Shown one piece after another: positions 1 to 5,614 of a stretch of 6,745 nt of DNA. Under the pieces are notes generated by a model. It worked only from the letters and a program-made list of their open reading frames with translations. It had not been told where the DNA came from and searched no databases. This stretch comes from Thermococci archaeon (GTDB lineage: Archaea; Methanobacteriota_B; Thermococci; Thermococcales; Thermococcaceae): contig QMUE01000075.1 of NCBI GenBank assembly GCA_003663535.1, forward strand, positions 1-6,745, read 5' to 3'. Position numbers and translations under genes: made by a program. The stretch's first letter is position 1. Every line of letters begins with the position of its first letter.

Positions 1-65
1 CTCTCTACACCCACAGCAAAAGTACTTCCCACGTACCCTTGACCTAGTATGAGCACACGTACCAT
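1..65 (-). CDS. ino1: myo-inositol-1-phosphate synthase, N-terminal fragment (runs off left edge)
   Basis: Only 21 codons plus two bases are present. The reverse strand reads MVRVLILGQGYVGSTFAVGV followed by Glu. The hydrophobic strand followed by GQGYVGSTF is the glycine-rich NAD-binding start of a Rossmann fold. It closely resembles the N-terminus I recall for Thermotoga and Thermococcales inositol-1-phosphate synthases (MVKVLILGQGYVAS type). The enzyme converts glucose 6-phosphate to 1L-myo-inositol 1-phosphate using NAD in the cytoplasm. That product feeds archaeal inositol phospholipids and the heat-stress solute di-myo-inositol phosphate. An in-frame ATG two codons upstream (71-69) overlaps the ribosome binding site, so the ATG at 65-63 is preferred. 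The gene diverges from the ABC transporter operon. The fragment is short, so the family call rests on one motif and its near-identical flanks; the rest of the gene is outside the window. Confidence 0.8.
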   Translation of the reverse strand, partial: MVRVLILGQGYVGSTFAVGVE

Positions 66-69
66 TTTC

Positions 70-77
70 ATCACCTC
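70..77 (-). promoter_or_regulatory. Shine-Dalgarno of ino1
   Basis: On the minus strand GAGGTGAT lies 4 nt before the ATG at 65-63. It overlaps the alternative ATG at 71-69, which makes that upstream codon an unlikely start. Confidence 0.75.
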
Positions 78-123
78 TATCTGGTTGTTTTACGTTTATT
101 AAATATTTTTTGATCTTTAATCT

Positions 124-148
124 TTTATAAATATATATAACACTTTCG
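124..148 (-). promoter_or_regulatory. BRE/TATA promoter of ino1
   Basis: Read on the minus strand, a CGAAAG element (148-143) is followed by a long TATATATATTTATAAAA tract (140-124). CGAAA-type BRE plus an A/T-only TATA box is the strong-promoter pattern in Thermococcales. Spacing of about 25 nt from the box centre places transcription start near 105-110. That gives ino1 an AT-rich leader of roughly 40-45 nt. The exact start is inferred. Confidence 0.7.
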
Positions 149-193
149 GGAATGTATATAGTATGAGATAGAAGATTTGATGATGCTTTTGAA

Positions 194-215
194 CGGAAAC
201 ATAAATATTTATAAG
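194..215 (+). promoter_or_regulatory. candidate upstream BRE/TATA for the ABC operon (palindromic TATA)
   Basis: CGGAAAC at 194-200 resembles a BRE and is followed by ATAAATATTTAT (201-212), a perfect 12-bp palindrome that continues into TTTATAAG. A start near 235-240 would leave an 85-90 nt leader. Because the box is symmetric it could in principle bind TBP in either direction; the BRE sits on the plus-strand upstream side. It competes with the box at 262-272 as the main promoter. Confidence 0.45.
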
Positions 216-253
216 AGTTGATCTCCAAAAATACCACGATGAAATTACTACTG

Positions 254-263
254 AGAGGCCTCT
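254..263. repeat. perfect 10-bp GC-rich palindrome, possible operator
   Basis: AGAGGCCTCT is its own reverse complement and stands out in an otherwise AT-rich intergenic region. It overlaps the BRE position of the TATA box at 262-272, where a bound regulator would block or recruit transcription factor B. It does not match the TATCAC-N5-GTGATA motif of the TrmBL1 sugar regulator. The operator role is inferred from position and symmetry only. Confidence 0.4.
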
Positions 264-272
264 TATAATAAA
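262..272 (+). promoter_or_regulatory. candidate proximal TATA box for the ABC operon
   Basis: CTTATAATAAA fits an archaeal TATA box. Standard spacing puts transcription start near 290, with a leader of about 35 nt before the ATG at 325. The upstream flank is the GC palindrome AGAGGCCTCT instead of the usual purine/A-rich BRE, so this would be a weak or regulated promoter unless an activator helps. Confidence 0.5.
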
Positions 273-295
273 TTGCACCATTTTGACTTGGTGGG

Positions 296-315
296 CCTTC
301 CGGCTTTTTCGGAGG
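296..315 (+). promoter_or_regulatory. leader hairpin sequestering the Shine-Dalgarno
   Basis: CCTTCCG (296-302) can pair with CGGAGG (310-315), giving six base pairs with one bulged U and a 7-nt loop, GCTTTTT. The 3' arm contains the GGAGG core of the ribosome binding site. A second possible helix, CACCA (276-280) with TGGTG (289-293), lies just upstream and would exist only in a transcript from the distal promoter. Whether the hairpin is stable at the growth temperature of a hyperthermophile is unknown. Confidence 0.4.
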
Positions 316-318
316 TGA
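311..318 (+). promoter_or_regulatory. Shine-Dalgarno of the binding-protein gene
   Basis: GGAGGTGA is an excellent archaeal ribosome binding site, 6 nt before the ATG at 325, and it fixes that start. Confidence 0.85.
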
Positions 319-336
319 CAGGTTATGAAAGGGAAA
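312..336 (+). repeat. repeated translation-initiation segment, copy 1
   Basis: The 25 bases from the Shine-Dalgarno through the first four codons (ATGAAAGGGAAA) match positions 1958-1982 at 23 of 25 positions. The two mismatches are in the spacer between ribosome binding site and ATG. The proteins diverge after MKGK. Confidence 0.6.
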
Positions 337-1959
337 TTTGGGATATTAGTGGCTTTAGTAGTGTTTTTTGGAGTAGTGGCGAGTGGATGCATTGGGGGAG
401 AAGAAACCTCCAAAACAAAAGCAACTAAAGTTGAATTGACGGGAGACTTTGTGAAAGATGTAGTAGCAATAGGAAAAGCCCTTGAAGAAAATGGTATAAA
501 TGAGGTCAAGTTTTCGGCATGGGGATCTGGAGATCCCAACAGTGTTATGAGAGTTCATGGCATCGTGGAGGCAGCTAGAAGAATAAATAAGGTTTGGGAA
601 GAGAATGGTGTCAATGTGAGAGTGATAATAACTGATAAATACTACGCAGCAGCTTTTCAGGATGCCTATCAAGAGTATCTCAGTAAACAACCTCTTGGCC
701 AGGCAGGGGATTTCTTTGTGAATTCCTACGCATTTTTACCAACATTAGCGGATGAGGGATACATCCTCGAGATAACTGAATATGCCAACGCCTACAAGAG
801 TGTTATAGATGATTTCTACCCATCCCTCATAGAGGCATCAAAATTTGATGGAAAGCTTTACGGCCTCCCTCAAGACACCGAAGCAAGACCATTTTACATA
901 AGGACAGATGTTGCAGCAAAGATAGGCTTTAACTTAGAGGGGCTTGAAGAAAAGGTCAAGAATGGGGAATTTACATGGAGTGATGTTTACCAATGGGCAA
1001 AGAAAGCAAAAGAGAATGGGGCTGCTGAGTGGGGGCTCATACACAGAAAAGGATCAGCACATCCAGATTTGATTCAGTTTATCTTCGCTTTTGGTGGGAA
1101 ATTATACGATGAAAACTCCAAAAAGCTTGTAGTTGATGTTCCAGCAATTTACAAGTGGCTTTATGTTGAATGGAAATTTGCTCAAGATGGCCTCCTTCCA
1201 AAAGATATAATGAGCTGGGATTGGGCGAAGCAAATACATCCTGCAATTGTTGAAGGACGAACCCTCTTCGACATAGGTGGCACTTGGTACTGGACAGAGT
1301 GGCAAACAAAAGATTACTATGGAAAAGAAGGAACTCCTAGGCCATTGAAGCCTGAAGAAGTGCAGGCGTGGCTTGCCTATACACTCTTCCCGGCTGGTGA
1401 GGAGGGATTAAACCCAGTAACCCTAAGTCAACCCTTTGTATGGATGATAAACTCCCAAGCAGGCCAGCAGAATCCAAGTTATGAGGAATTTAAAGAACTG
1501 TACCATGAGCTCGCCTTTTTAATGATAATCAAGGCAAGTGACCCAGATATAAATGCGATACACAGTGTAATAAGTGCTCATTTGCCTGTCAGAAAGGCTG
1601 CTGCGGAGCTTATAAGGGATGAAGAATGGTTGAATGAGTTAAAGAACCTTAATCTGAATTTAGATCAAGAGGTAAAAGATAACTTAAGAGATATTGTTGC
1701 AACTACAGTACACCCAATAAACGCTAAATTCCTTGCTGATGTTAGTTACATGCTCGAGTACACAAAATTGGCTCCAGCTCATCCAAAATATCCAGCACTG
1801 GCAGACATATTCAAGGAGGCCTTGGACAAAGTGTTGAGAGGAGACATGTCTCCAGAAGATGGTGTTGAATACATAATTCAAAAAGTCAATGCGGATCCAG
1901 AGCTCGCACAAAATGTGGAAGTCATTGGAGAGGTTCCAAAGGACTGGCAATTCCCATGA
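325..1959 (+). CDS. extracellular solute-binding lipoprotein of a CUT1 sugar-type ABC importer
   Basis: This is a 544-residue protein that would be anchored outside the cell membrane and deliver ligand to the permeases encoded next. Residues 1-21 are a signal peptide with a hydrophobic core. VVASGCIGG places a lipobox-like cysteine at residue 22, followed by a short Thr/Lys-rich linker to about residue 36. The rest reads as a periplasmic-binding-protein type II fold: the conserved KLYGLPQDTEARPFYIRTD block (177-195) and HLPVRKAA (419-426) are typical of the SBP_bac_1/8 sugar-binding family. Tryptophan and tyrosine clusters such as WYWTEW (321-326) suit stacking on a polyol or sugar ring. It is about 100 residues longer than typical MalE proteins. 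It is followed at 11 bp by a permease gene, so it heads the operon. The ligand is unknown; divergence from ino1 hints at an inositol compound (inference). Oligosaccharides are the main alternative. Confidence 0.9.
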   Translation: MKGKFGILVALVVFFGVVASGCIGGEETSKTKATKVELTGDFVKDVVAIGKALEENGINEVKFSAWGSGDPNSVMRVHGIVEAARRINKVWEENGVNVRVIITDKYYAAAFQDAYQEYLSKQPLGQAGDFFVNSYAFLPTLADEGYILEITEYANAYKSVIDDFYPSLIEASKFDGKLYGLPQDTEARPFYIRTDVAAKIGFNLEGLEEKVKNGEFTWSDVYQWAKKAKENGAAEWGLIHRKGSAHPDLIQFIFAFGGKLYDENSKKLVVDVPAIYKWLYVEWKFAQDGLLPKDIMSWDWAKQIHPAIVEGRTLFDIGGTWYWTEWQTKDYYGKEGTPRPLKPEEVQAWLAYTLFPAGEEGLNPVTLSQPFVWMINSQAGQQNPSYEEFKELYHELAFLMIIKASDPDINAIHSVISAHLPVRKAAAELIRDEEWLNELKNLNLNLDQEVKDNLRDIVATTVHPINAKFLADVSYMLEYTKLAPAHPKYPALADIFKEALDKVLRGDMSPEDGVEYIIQKVNADPELAQNVEVIGEVPKDWQFP

Positions 1960-1982
1960 GGTGAGAGTTTATGAAAGGGAAA
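1958..1982 (+). repeat. repeated translation-initiation segment, copy 2
   Basis: This is the partner of 312-336, here at the start of the MalF-like permease. Spacing between the Shine-Dalgarno and the ATG is identical in both copies, so the two genes present almost the same initiation region to the ribosome. Confidence 0.6.
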
Positions 1983-2912
1983 AAGCTTCAGACCCTTTCT
2001 TTTTTTCTTTCTCCAATGATTATAATGGTAGGTCTGTTTTATTTAATTCCGCTTATTTTCACGATTTATATAAGTTTCACAAAGATGAAGAATTGGAATA
2101 CGGAGAAGTATCTGAGTGAGGTTGTTGGCTTTTATAATTATCAAAGACTCTTTCATATGTTCCAACATGACCCTATGATTAAGGCTATTCTTCTGACTAC
2201 GGTCATTTTTGTTGGGATAACCCTTATTATAAATGTTCTTGGGGGCCTTCTTCTAGCATTGGGGACATTTTTTGTAAATGAAAGTTCTGCCTCGGCTATT
2301 AGACTTCTTTGGTTGCTTCCCAGAATGTCTCCAATAGCTGTTTATAGTTTGGTATGGTATTATTTCTTCCATGGGAGTGATATTGGAACGTTGAACTCTA
2401 TTCTGATGAAATTAGGGGCCATATCCACCCCTATTCCTTGGGGTCAAATGACTCCTTGGGGGGCTTGGAGTGTTATTATTTTTGTGAATGGACTTGTGGG
2501 AGTTAGTTTTGGGATGATAGTTTTTACTTCGTCCTTAAATCAAATACCAAAGGAACTTGTGATAGCAGCTAGGGTTGATGGGGCCTCAGCATGGCAAATT
2601 TCGAGAAGGATATTAATCCCTCTCACAAAGTGGCACTTTCTTTATGTATTAACTTGGCAGTTTTTGAGCCTTTTAACAACTTATCCACACCTCTTTTTGC
2701 TTGTTGAGTGGGATTTGGTGAATAGGGACTACGGTACTACCTTGGCCCTCTATGTATTTAACACTGCGTTTGGTCGTGGAGAGCAGGATCAAGGGTTAGC
2801 AGCAGCTGCAGCAGTTATACTTTCTATAATAGGGATTCTTGGTGGGTTTGTTACCCTAAAAGTCCTTCAGTTTGAAAGAATGATCCATGAGCCAAGGGGT
2901 GATATAGAATGA
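1971..2912 (+). CDS. ABC importer permease, MalF-like subunit
   Basis: This is a 313-residue inner-membrane protein with about six hydrophobic segments (roughly residues 12-34, 74-101, 112-135, 165-188, 220-245 and 275-300). That is the binding-protein-dependent transport permease (BPD_transp_1) layout. The cytoplasmic coupling loop that docks into the ATPase is visible at 193-218: PKELVIAARVDGASAWQ, then the ILIP end. The Ala-Ala and the Asp-Gly are kept, but the position of the hallmark glutamate of the EAA motif holds Ile198. A GAGGTGA ribosome binding site overlaps the stop codon of the binding-protein gene and sits 6 nt before this ATG, indicating translational coupling. It forms a heterodimeric channel with the next permease. 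Family assignment is secure; substrate is unknown. Confidence 0.92.
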   Translation: MKGKKLQTLSFFLSPMIIMVGLFYLIPLIFTIYISFTKMKNWNTEKYLSEVVGFYNYQRLFHMFQHDPMIKAILLTTVIFVGITLIINVLGGLLLALGTFFVNESSASAIRLLWLLPRMSPIAVYSLVWYYFFHGSDIGTLNSILMKLGAISTPIPWGQMTPWGAWSVIIFVNGLVGVSFGMIVFTSSLNQIPKELVIAARVDGASAWQISRRILIPLTKWHFLYVLTWQFLSLLTTYPHLFLLVEWDLVNRDYGTTLALYVFNTAFGRGEQDQGLAAAAAVILSIIGILGGFVTLKVLQFERMIHEPRGDIE

Positions 2913-3778
2913 GGGATGTAGAAACTAGACCAAGGAGGAATGAATGGTTCATAATTGCTGCAATAATACTTGTGAGTCTCCCCCTTATATTGGGCTTTTT
3001 CCTCTTAATCCTGTCAAGCTTTAGTGAGGATATGATTACTAACCTAAGCCCCAGCTCTTTTAGACCTACTATCGAAAACTGGATAAATGTTTTTCAAGGA
3101 AAATTAGCCATAACCGGTGGTATACGACAGAATATACTAAAAATCACGTTTAATACTCTTATAGTCGCTCTTGGTGTCTCTGGGATAGTAACTTTAATTA
3201 GCACCCTTGCTGGGTATTCTCTCTCTAGAATGAAATTCCAAGGGAGAAAATTGATGATGCTCCTCCTCCTCATGCTTCATGCCTTTCCAGGGGTTGCGTT
3301 AATTGTAGGGGTGTACCTTTTCTATCGCTTAACATTTCCTCAAGATCCTTCCATGGTTCGGTTATATTCATTTTTCTACGTAGTTCTTGCAAGAGCGGCT
3401 CTTGAAATCCCAATGTCTGTATGGCTTATGAAAGGCTTTTTTGATACGATTCCTTGGGAGTTTGAGTGGTCAGGAATAATAGATGGGGCATCTAGGATAA
3501 AAGTATGGTGGAAAATAATGTTGCCGTTAATAAAACCTGGAATTTTGGCGGTTGCATTGTTTGGATTTTTGGCTGGTTGGCAAGATTTGATTTATGTGAG
3601 AACATTTTTAATAGACAAAACACTTGCCACTTTCATTGAGGCTAATATTGAAGCAGAGTACTCTCACATGCCTTTAATAGCGGCAGCTGGAACTTTATAT
3701 CTTCTTCCTACGATAATATTCTTCCTCACGGCCCAACAGTTGCTTCTACAGGGATATTCAGGTGGTATTAAGGGGTGA
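2909..3778 (+). CDS. ABC importer permease, MalG-like subunit
   Basis: This is a 289-residue membrane protein that starts inside the stop codon of the preceding gene (ATGA overlap), as expected for partners made in equal amounts. The N-terminus is cytoplasmic and basic (ETRPRRNEW), followed by a strong hydrophobic segment at about 13-37. Further segments lie near 78-102, 116-139, 150-175, 207-230 and 255-280. The ATPase-coupling loop is at 181-210. It reads IPWEFEWSGIIDGAS and ends in IMLPLIKP, so the Asp-Gly-Ala and Leu-Pro parts of the EAA signature are conserved. The EAA triplet itself aligns to Trp187-Ser188-Gly189. It pairs with the MalF-like subunit to form the translocation pore. Length and topology match MalG-type CUT1 permeases. 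Substrate cannot be read from it. Confidence 0.92.
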   Translation: MRDVETRPRRNEWFIIAAIILVSLPLILGFFLLILSSFSEDMITNLSPSSFRPTIENWINVFQGKLAITGGIRQNILKITFNTLIVALGVSGIVTLISTLAGYSLSRMKFQGRKLMMLLLLMLHAFPGVALIVGVYLFYRLTFPQDPSMVRLYSFFYVVLARAALEIPMSVWLMKGFFDTIPWEFEWSGIIDGASRIKVWWKIMLPLIKPGILAVALFGFLAGWQDLIYVRTFLIDKTLATFIEANIEAEYSHMPLIAAAGTLYLLPTIIFFLTAQQLLLQGYSGGIKG

Positions 3779-3779
3779 T
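3772..3779 (+). promoter_or_regulatory. Shine-Dalgarno deciding the ATPase start
   Basis: GGGGTGAT lies 4 nt before the ATG at 3784. Two earlier in-frame codons, GTG at 3775 and ATG at 3778, fall inside this element and are therefore unlikely starts. The element also contains the stop codon of the upstream permease. Confidence 0.6.
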
Positions 3780-3783
3780 GGGG

Positions 3784-4869
3784 ATGGTTGGGATAACTTT
3801 AGAGGAGATTACAAAAAAATTTGGAAACTTTACGGCACTGAACAAAATTAATTTGAAAATAGAGGATAAGGAATTCATGGCGCTATTAGGACCTTCGGGG
3901 AGTGGAAAATCGACATTGCTCTATACAATAGCTGGGATCTACAAACCTTCTTCAGGAAAGATTTATTTCAATGATAAAGATGTTACGGAAACCCCTCCAA
4001 AGGATAGGAATGTTGGCTTGGTATTTCAGAACTGGGCTCTATATCCACATATGCGGGTTTTTAAGAATATTGCCTTCCCCCTTGAGCTTAAAAAATCTTC
4101 CAGAAATGAGATAGAAAAGAAAGTCAGAGAAGTTGCAAAGATGCTTCATATTGATCACCTCTTGGACAGGTATCCTTGGCAATTGAGTGGAGGGCAGCAA
4201 CAGAGGGTTGCTATAGCCAGAGCTCTTGTAAAAGAACCTGATGTATTGCTGTTAGACGAGCCATTGAGCAATTTGGATGCCTTGCTCAGGTTGGAAGTAA
4301 GAGCAGAACTCAAAAGACTTCAGAAGGAACTTGGAATCACTACTATTTATGTAACTCATGATCAAGCAGAAGCTCTTGCAATGGCGGATAGGATAGCTAT
4401 AATTAGAGAAGGAAAAATACTTCAAGTGGGTGATCCTGATGAGGTTTATTATAAGCCAATGTATAAATTTGTGGCTGGTTTCCTTGGAAGTCCCCCGATG
4501 AACTTTATTCATGCGGAGGTAGAAGGGGGGAACATTAGAATATATCAGAGCAAGATTTCAGTGCCAAAACAGTATAGAGAAATAATCAAAAGGTTAGAGA
4601 TAACTGAGGTTCTCTTCGGATTTAGGCCTCATGATGCTGAAATAATAAGGGGTGAAAGAGAGGGCATCAAAGGAGAGGTCTATTCCTTTGAACCACTTGG
4701 AAGAGAACAGATAGTAACTATAGCAGTTAATAGTGATGTTTTTGTAAAAGTCTTTGCTCCAGAAGGAGAACACTTTAGTTTCGGAGAAAAAGTAACAATC
4801 GTTCCAAATGAAGAACGGGTTATTCTTTTTGATAAAAAAACGGAAAAAGCTCTAGAATATTTTCCTTAA
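3784..4869 (+). CDS. ABC importer ATPase, MalK-like (CUT1 family)
   Basis: This 361-residue cytoplasmic ATPase energises the importer. With numbering from the ATG at 3784, it shows Walker A GPSGSGKST (36-44), Q-loop Gln82 in VFQNWALYPHM, signature LSGGQQQR (134-141), Walker B VLLLDEP (154-160), D-loop SNLDA (162-166) and H-loop His192 in YVTHDQAEA. All are intact. Residues from about 235 on, beginning GSPPMNF and including FGFRPHDAEI (278-287), form the C-terminal OB/TOBE regulatory domain typical of MalK/UgpC. Length matches the family. Some annotation may start it at 3775 or 3778, adding three or two residues; the ribosome binding site favours 3784. It is the last gene of the operon. Such ATPases can be shared between several sugar importers, so it does not define the ligand. 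Confidence 0.93.
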   Translation: MVGITLEEITKKFGNFTALNKINLKIEDKEFMALLGPSGSGKSTLLYTIAGIYKPSSGKIYFNDKDVTETPPKDRNVGLVFQNWALYPHMRVFKNIAFPLELKKSSRNEIEKKVREVAKMLHIDHLLDRYPWQLSGGQQQRVAIARALVKEPDVLLLDEPLSNLDALLRLEVRAELKRLQKELGITTIYVTHDQAEALAMADRIAIIREGKILQVGDPDEVYYKPMYKFVAGFLGSPPMNFIHAEVEGGNIRIYQSKISVPKQYREIIKRLEITEVLFGFRPHDAEIIRGEREGIKGEVYSFEPLGREQIVTIAVNSDVFVKVFAPEGEHFSFGEKVTIVPNEERVILFDKKTEKALEYFP

Positions 4870-4870
4870 C

Positions 4871-4886
4871 TTTTCCAAAATTTTTT
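4871..4886 (+). terminator. possible T-rich terminator after the ABC operon
   Basis: TTTTCC, AAAA and then six T residues follow the ATPase stop within 20 bp. Archaeal RNA polymerase often terminates at T-rich tracts without a hairpin. The same bases also form the next promoter's TATA region, so some readthrough is possible. Confidence 0.3.
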
Positions 4887-4889
4887 AAA
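4875..4889 (+). promoter_or_regulatory. BRE/TATA promoter of the dph6 unit
   Basis: CCAAAA followed by TTTTTTAAA resembles a BRE plus TATA box. Normal spacing places transcription start near 4910-4914, giving a leader of about 15-19 nt, short as is common in Thermococcales. Confidence 0.5.
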
Positions 4890-4916
4890 GTGGCATCCAA
4901 TTAGGTTAAAACATAG

Positions 4917-4924
4917 AGAGTGAT
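4917..4924 (+). promoter_or_regulatory. Shine-Dalgarno deciding the dph6 start
   Basis: AGAGTGAT lies 4 nt before the ATG at 4929. The in-frame GTG at 4920 that could be called as start is part of this element. Confidence 0.6.
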
Positions 4925-4928
4925 AAAA

Positions 4929-5609
4929 ATGAGGGTTGCAGTACTTTTTTCTGGAGGAAAAGACTCAACGTATGCCCTTTATTGGGCCTTAAAAAAAGGT
5001 TTTGAGGTTAAATATCTTGTGAGTATGTATTCTGAGAGTGATGAGAGTTATATGTACCATGTTCCCAACATACACCTGACAGAGTTACAAGCCAAGGCAA
5101 TTGACATTCCTCTTGTGAAGGGGTTTACAAAAGGGGAAAAAGAGAAAGAAGTTGAAGACTTAAAACGAGTTCTTGAAGGCCTAAAGATAGAAGGGGTAGT
5201 TGCAGGAGCTCTTGCAAGTCAGTACCAAAAAGAAAGGGTTGAAAAAGTTGCTAAGGAATTAAGAATAAATGTATTTGCTCCATTTTGGAAAGTAGATCCA
5301 GAGAAATACATGAGAACCCTTATCGAAGAAGGGTTTGACGTAGTTATAGTTGGAGTTTCAGCTTATGGTTTAGATGAAAAATGGTTAGGGAGACGAATAG
5401 ATGAAAAGGCTCTTGAAGAGTTGAAGGCACTCAATAAAAAGTACAAAGTTCATATAGCTGGAGAAGGGGGGGAATTCGAGACTTTTGTTAGAGATGCCCC
5501 GTTTTTTAAGGCTAAAGTAGTATTTGATGAGATTGAGAAAATATGGGACGAATATACCAGTTCGGGAGTGTTCATGGTTAAAAAAGCTCACCTAGAGCCA
5601 AAAGGGTGA
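4929..5609 (+). CDS. dph6: archaeal diphthine-ammonia ligase (Dph6 / PH1257-PF0828 family)
   Basis: This is a 226-residue protein whose family performs the last step of diphthamide synthesis, the ATP-dependent amidation of diphthine on the conserved histidine of elongation factor 2, in the cytoplasm. The N-terminus [20 protein letters not shown] carries the PP-loop SGGKDS (8-13) of adenine-nucleotide alpha hydrolases. Other Dph6 signatures are [16 protein letters not shown] (40-55), GALASQYQ (93-100), GLDEKWLG (147-154) and [16 protein letters not shown] (171-186), matching the catalytic domain of eukaryotic Dph6 as I recall it. It lacks the extra C-terminal domains of the yeast enzyme, as is normal for archaea. 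It looks closely similar to Pyrococcus PH1257 in length and motifs. A GTG nine bases upstream would add MIK but lies in the ribosome binding site. Only 5 bp separate it from the next gene. Enzymatic activity in archaea is largely inferred from the family. Confidence 0.88.
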   Translation: MRVAVLFSGGKDSTYALYWALKKGFEVKYLVSMYSESDESYMYHVPNIHLTELQAKAIDIPLVKGFTKGEKEKEVEDLKRVLEGLKIEGVVAGALASQYQKERVEKVAKELRINVFAPFWKVDPEKYMRTLIEEGFDVVIVGVSAYGLDEKWLGRRIDEKALEELKALNKKYKVHIAGEGGEFETFVRDAPFFKAKVVFDEIEKIWDEYTSSGVFMVKKAHLEPKG

Positions 5610-5610
5610 T
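5604..5610 (+). promoter_or_regulatory. Shine-Dalgarno deciding the DUF4152 start
   Basis: GGGTGAT overlaps the dph6 stop codon and sits 4 nt before the ATG at 5615. The in-frame GTG at 5606 is inside it and is an unlikely start. Confidence 0.65.
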
Positions 5611-5614
5611 AAGA

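Larger units (their letters stand above)
66..324. other. divergent intergenic control region between ino1 and the ABC operon
   Basis: This 259-bp stretch has no credible gene. The minus-strand reading frames that cross it are low-complexity and antisense to the binding protein. It holds the ino1 promoter on the left, two candidate plus-strand TATA boxes (201-215 and 262-272), a perfect GC palindrome (254-263) and a leader hairpin (296-315). Positions 149-193 show no recognisable element. It is long for a compact archaeal genome, which leaves room for regulator sites serving both directions. Confidence 0.7.

Noticed and set aside
66..148. Heat-shock regulator Phr binding site at the ino1 promoter
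   Set aside because: Phr is reported to control inositol-phosphate synthase in some Thermococcales, but I could not find its symmetric consensus with the right spacing downstream of the ino1 TATA box; only AT-rich partial matches are present.
120..160. TATA-like tracts as a third plus-strand promoter for the transporter
   Set aside because: They lie about 180 bp from the gene and fit the ino1 promoter far better, with the CGAAAG element on the minus-strand side.
66..324. TrmBL1-type sugar regulator motif (TATCAC-N5-GTGATA) in the transporter control region
   Set aside because: The closest stretch, around 232-250 (TACCAC followed by ATTACTA), lacks the required second half-site and spacing.
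117..690. Minus-strand open frames overlapping the start of the binding-protein gene
   Set aside because: They are antisense to a strongly supported lipoprotein, have no ribosome binding site or recognisable motif, and read as low-complexity shadow sequence.
1079..1950. Minus-strand frames inside the binding-protein gene
   Set aside because: Antisense shadows, cysteine- and tryptophan-rich with no family resemblance; the plus-strand gene explains the region.
1889..2119. Plus-strand 76-codon frame bridging the binding protein and the first permease
   Set aside because: Lies wholly in other frames of two well-supported genes and has no independent start signal.
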